8,047 bases of DNA from assembly GCA_029851325.1 (NCBI GenBank), contig CP099830.1, forward strand, positions 1 through 8,047, read 5' to 3'. The notes beneath the pieces are model-generated. The model saw nothing but the letters and a program-made list of their open reading frames with translations. It did no database searches and was not told the origin of the DNA. Positions 6,465 through 8,047 of this stretch are shown here, piece after piece; the first letter of the stretch is position 1; every line of letters begins with the position of its first letter. Position numbers and translations under genes: made by a program. Source of the stretch: Candidatus Shikimatogenerans bostrichidophilus. Lineage in GTDB: Bacteria; Bacteroidota; Bacteroidia; Flavobacteriales; Blattabacteriaceae.

Positions 6465-7643
6465 TTATTTAACTAATTTAGTAATTTGACCTGCTCCTAC
6501 AGTTTTACCTCCTTCTCTAATGGCAAACTTTAATCCTATATTTAAAGCTATTGGTTGATATAATTTAACTTTTATTTTTATATTATCTCCTGGCATAACC
6601 ATCTCAACTCCTTTATTTAAATATATAGTCCCAGTAACATCAGTTGTTCTAAAATAAAATTGAGGTTTATATTTATTATAAAATGGAGTATGTCTACCTC
6701 CTTCTTCTTTTTTCAATATATATATATTAGCTTCAAAATATTTATATGGAAAAATAGTATTAGGTTCTGCAACTACCATTCCTCTACTTATATCATTTCT
6801 TTCAATACCCCGTAGTAATAACCCTACATTATCTCCAGCTTCTCCTTTATCTAAAATTTTTCTAAACATTTCTATTCCTGTAACTGTAGTGTTTATTTTT
6901 TTTTCTTTTCCAATACATTCTACTGAATCTCCAGAATTAATAATTCCAGTTTCTATTTTCCCTGTACATACTGTTCCTCGACCAGTAATTGTAAATATAT
7001 CTTCTATAGGCATTAAAAAAGATTTATTTATATCTCTAATAGGATCAGGAAAATATTCATCTATTTTTTCCATTAATTCATATATTTTTTTTATATATAT
7101 TTCATTTCCTTCTAAAGCTTTAAGAGCTGATCCCATTATAATAGGAGAATCTTTAAATCCATATGATTCCAATAAAGAAATAGTTTCTTCTTTTACTAAA
7201 TCTATTAATTCTTTATCTTCGATTAAGTCTATTTTATTTAAAAAAACTATAATTTTAGGAACGCCAACTTGTTTGGCCAATAATATATGTTCTCTCGTTT
7301 GAGGCATAGGACCATCTGTTGCCGCTATTACTAATATAGCTCCATCCATTTGAGCTGCTCCTGTAATCATATTTTTTATATAATCTGAATGTCCTGGACA
7401 ATCTATATGAGCATAATGTCTTTTATTTGTACTATATTCTATATGTGAAGTATTTATAGTTATTCCTCTTTCTTTTTCTTCAGGAGCATTATCTATTGCA
7501 CTAAATTTTTTTTCTTCAGCTAATCCTTTTAAAGATAAAGCTTTTGTAATTGCTGCTGTCAATGTTGTTTTTCCATGATCTACATGTCCTATAGTTCCTA
7601 TATTAAGATGAGGTTTATTTCGTAAAAATTTTTCTTTTGACAT
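6465..7643 (-). CDS. tuf: Elongation factor Tu
   Basis: EF-Tu is the GTPase that delivers aminoacyl-tRNA to the ribosomal A site. The 392-residue product is close to the usual 394-395. G1 is 'GHVDHGKT' (19-26), the switch region contains 'RGITINTSHIEY' (59-70), G3 is 'DCPGH' (81-85, catalytic His85), G4 is 'NKID' (136-139) and G5 is 'SAL' (172-174). Domains II and III are complete and end in 'AIREGGKTVGAGQITKLVK'. 'EMFRKILDKGEAGDNVGLLL' and 'LKKEEGGRHTPF' are Bacteroidota signatures and the best taxonomic evidence here. I chose the ATG at 7641-7643 because MSKEKFLRNKPHLNIGTIGH matches the family; an in-frame ATG at 7694 would put the start inside tRNA-Gly. It lies 17 nt after tRNA-Gly and 13 nt before tRNA-Trp. 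It is visibly less A/T-driven than its neighbours, as expected for the most constrained protein in the set. Confidence 0.99.
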   Translation of the reverse strand: MSKEKFLRNKPHLNIGTIGHVDHGKTTLTAAITKALSLKGLAEEKKFSAIDNAPEEKERGITINTSHIEYSTNKRHYAHIDCPGHSDYIKNMITGAAQMDGAILVIAATDGPMPQTREHILLAKQVGVPKIIVFLNKIDLIEDKELIDLVKEETISLLESYGFKDSPIIMGSALKALEGNEIYIKKIYELMEKIDEYFPDPIRDINKSFLMPIEDIFTITGRGTVCTGKIETGIINSGDSVECIGKEKKINTTVTGIEMFRKILDKGEAGDNVGLLLRGIERNDISRGMVVAEPNTIFPYKYFEANIYILKKEEGGRHTPFYNKYKPQFYFRTTDVTGTIYLNKGVEMVMPGDNIKIKVKLYQPIALNIGLKFAIREGGKTVGAGQITKLVK

Positions 7644-7660
7644 ATCTAATTTTTTTTTAA

Positions 7661-7733
7661 AGCGGGAAACGGGAATCGAACCCGTAACAATCAACTTGGA
7701 AGGCTGACATTCTACCTATTGAATTATTCCCGC
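7661..7733 (-). tRNA. tRNA-Gly (anticodon UCC)
   Basis: This forms a complete 73-nt cloverleaf. The acceptor is GCGGGAA/TTCCCGC with all seven pairs standard, the D-stem is ATTC/GAAT, the anticodon arm is TCAGC-CTTCCAA-GTTGA with one G-T pair, and the T-arm is ACGGG-TTCGATT-CCCGT. The anticodon TCC (UCC) and discriminator U73 fit bacterial tRNA-Gly. CCA is not encoded. It lies 7 nt after tRNA-Tyr and 17 nt before tuf, so trimming its 3' end would create the tuf mRNA 5' end. Confidence 0.97.
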
Positions 7734-7740
7734 AAAATTA

Positions 7741-7824
7741 TGGGGAGAGTAGGATTCGAACCTACGAAGATTATTAATCAACAGATTTACAGTCTGTCCT
7801 CGTTAACCACTTGAGTATCTCCCC
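7741..7824 (-). tRNA. tRNA-Tyr (anticodon GUA)
   Basis: This is an 84-nt class II tRNA. The acceptor GGGGAGA/TCTCCCC is fully paired, the D-stem is CTC/GAG, the anticodon arm is ACAGA-CTGTAAA-TCTGT with anticodon GTA, and the T-arm is GTAGG-TTCGAAT-CCTAC. The 15-nt variable region folds into its own stem (GATT/AATC, loop AAT), as expected for bacterial tRNA-Tyr. The discriminator is A73 and CCA is not encoded. It is the second of three tRNAs upstream of tuf. Confidence 0.97.
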
Positions 7825-7850
7825 AATTCAATATAAATAATATATAACAT

Positions 7851-7874
7851 TATATATTAATACATTAATATATA
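7851..7874. repeat. Palindrome between tRNA-Thr and tRNA-Tyr
   Basis: An 11-bp perfect inverted repeat (TATATATTAAT and ATTAATATATA) is separated by 2 nt. It consists only of A and T apart from the central C. It sits in the widest spacer between genes in the tRNA cluster (7825-7891). It could fold as a weak hairpin in the tRNA precursor, but A/T-only dyads of this size are expected by chance at this composition, so no function is assigned. Confidence 0.5.
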
Positions 7875-7891
7875 TCAATTAATTAATTATA

Positions 7892-7965
7892 AGCCGATGG
7901 AGGGAATCGAACCCCCGACTACGAGATTACAAATCACGTGCTCTACCAAACTGAGCTACATCGGC
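7892..7965 (-). tRNA. tRNA-Thr (anticodon UGU)
   Basis: This is a 74-nt cloverleaf. The acceptor GCCGATG/CATCGGC is fully paired, the D-stem is GCTC/GAGC, the T-arm is GGGGG-TTCGATT-CCCTC with one G-T pair, and the loop TTTGTAA gives anticodon TGT (UGU). The anticodon stem CGTGA/TCTCG has a T-T mismatch at its centre (positions 29-41), unlike the other three tRNAs here. The discriminator is U73 and CCA is not encoded. It is the first gene of the visible transcription unit, 67 nt before tRNA-Tyr. Confidence 0.95.
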
Positions 7966-8037
7966 ATTATTTATATATTTTTTTTAAAAAAAAATATATA
8001 AAAAAAATATAAATATATTATAATAAATAAATATACT
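7966..8037 (-). promoter_or_regulatory. A/T-rich spacer, probable promoter region for the tRNA-tuf unit
   Basis: This spacer lies upstream of tRNA-Thr, the first gene of the visible minus-strand run, and is nearly all A and T. ATTATAAT at 8017-8024 is self-complementary and gives TATAAT on both strands: 8022-8017 on minus, about 52 nt before tRNA-Thr, and 8019-8024 on plus, 13 nt before the GGGGC at the right edge. No clear -35 or Bacteroidota -33 TTTG box accompanies it. In DNA this A/T-rich such hexamers occur by chance, so the promoter role is inferred mainly from position. Confidence 0.3.
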
Positions 8038-8047
8038 GGGGCTTATA

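Noticed and set aside
6889..7302. Plus-strand open frame of 137 codons
   Set aside because: It is wholly antisense to the highly conserved EF-Tu domains I and II, with no recognisable motif. It is a shadow of tuf.
6465..7643. Origin from a betaproteobacterial symbiont, which has a similar tuf-tRNA-Trp-nusG-rpl-rpoB order
   Set aside because: EF-Tu, L11, L1 and RpoB carry Bacteroidota-type blocks, for example GEAGDNVGLLLRGIE where Proteobacteria have GRAGENVGVLLRG.
7644..7694. 17-codon N-terminal extension of EF-Tu
   Set aside because: It would run through the tRNA-Gly gene, and family alignment fixes the start at MSKEKF (7641-7643).
7851..7874. Palindrome as an intrinsic terminator between tRNA-Thr and tRNA-Tyr
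   Set aside because: It has almost no G or C, the unfolded spacer is only 2 nt, and terminating here would cut off the other tRNAs and tuf. Such A/T dyads are expected by chance.
1..8047. Insertion sequence, phage, CRISPR, toxin-antitoxin or other accessory system
   Set aside because: Nearly every base belongs to a conserved housekeeping gene or a short spacer. No transposase, integrase, spaced repeat array or unknown gene remains.

Overview
The window is a compact, one-directional block of translation and transcription genes from an extremely A+T-rich, reduced bacterial genome. All genes lie on the minus strand. Read in transcription order (high to low coordinates) they are tRNA-Thr(UGU), tRNA-Tyr(GUA), tRNA-Gly(UCC), tuf (EF-Tu), tRNA-Trp(CCA), nusG, rplK (L11), rplA (L1), rplJ (L10), rplL (L7/L12) and rpoB (RNA polymerase beta). 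rpoB runs off the left edge and appears to lack only its last residues.

Organism. The EF-Tu and RpoB sequences are of Bacteroidota type: EF-Tu has 'GEAGDNVGLLLRGIER' and 'LKKEEGGRHTPFYNKYKPQF', and RpoB shares its N-terminal and 'DDIDHLSNR' blocks with that phylum. The strong A/T bias, Lys/Asn/Ile/Tyr-rich proteins, tiny or overlapping intergenic gaps and missing secE point to an obligate insect endosymbiont in the Flavobacteriales. Sulcia (Karelsulcia) or the beetle symbionts of the Shikimatogenerans/Bostrichidicola group are plausible, but I cannot choose between them. The genetic code looks standard: Trp is TGG, tRNA-Trp has anticodon CCA, and all six complete genes end in TAA.

Layout. 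Positions 8038-8047 show the edge of a probable further RNA gene. Positions 7966-8037 are an A/T-only spacer that should hold the promoter. Positions 7661-7965 carry three tRNAs. tuf sits at 6465-7643, flanked by tRNA-Gly and tRNA-Trp, so tRNA processing would cut out its mRNA. Positions 3753-6355 hold nusG and four ribosomal protein genes, packed with 4- and 8-nt gaps and two 17-nt overlaps. rpoB follows after 22 nt. No stretch over 300 bases lacks a gene.

How it works together. The genes supply aminoacyl-tRNA delivery (EF-Tu), the L11/L10/L12 stalk that recruits EF-Tu, the L1 stalk that handles exit-site tRNA, a transcription elongation factor (NusG) and half of the RNA polymerase active site. 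I found no mobile element, CRISPR array, defence system or novel multi-gene system. The points of interest are genome erosion and compaction: absence of secE, loss of the usual leader space, long homopolymer tracts inside essential genes, a 94-nt coding run with no G or C, a rewritten L7/L12 hinge, a U-U mismatch in tRNA-Thr, substitutions in the RpoB rifampicin cluster, and a possible 5' end of tmRNA at the right edge.
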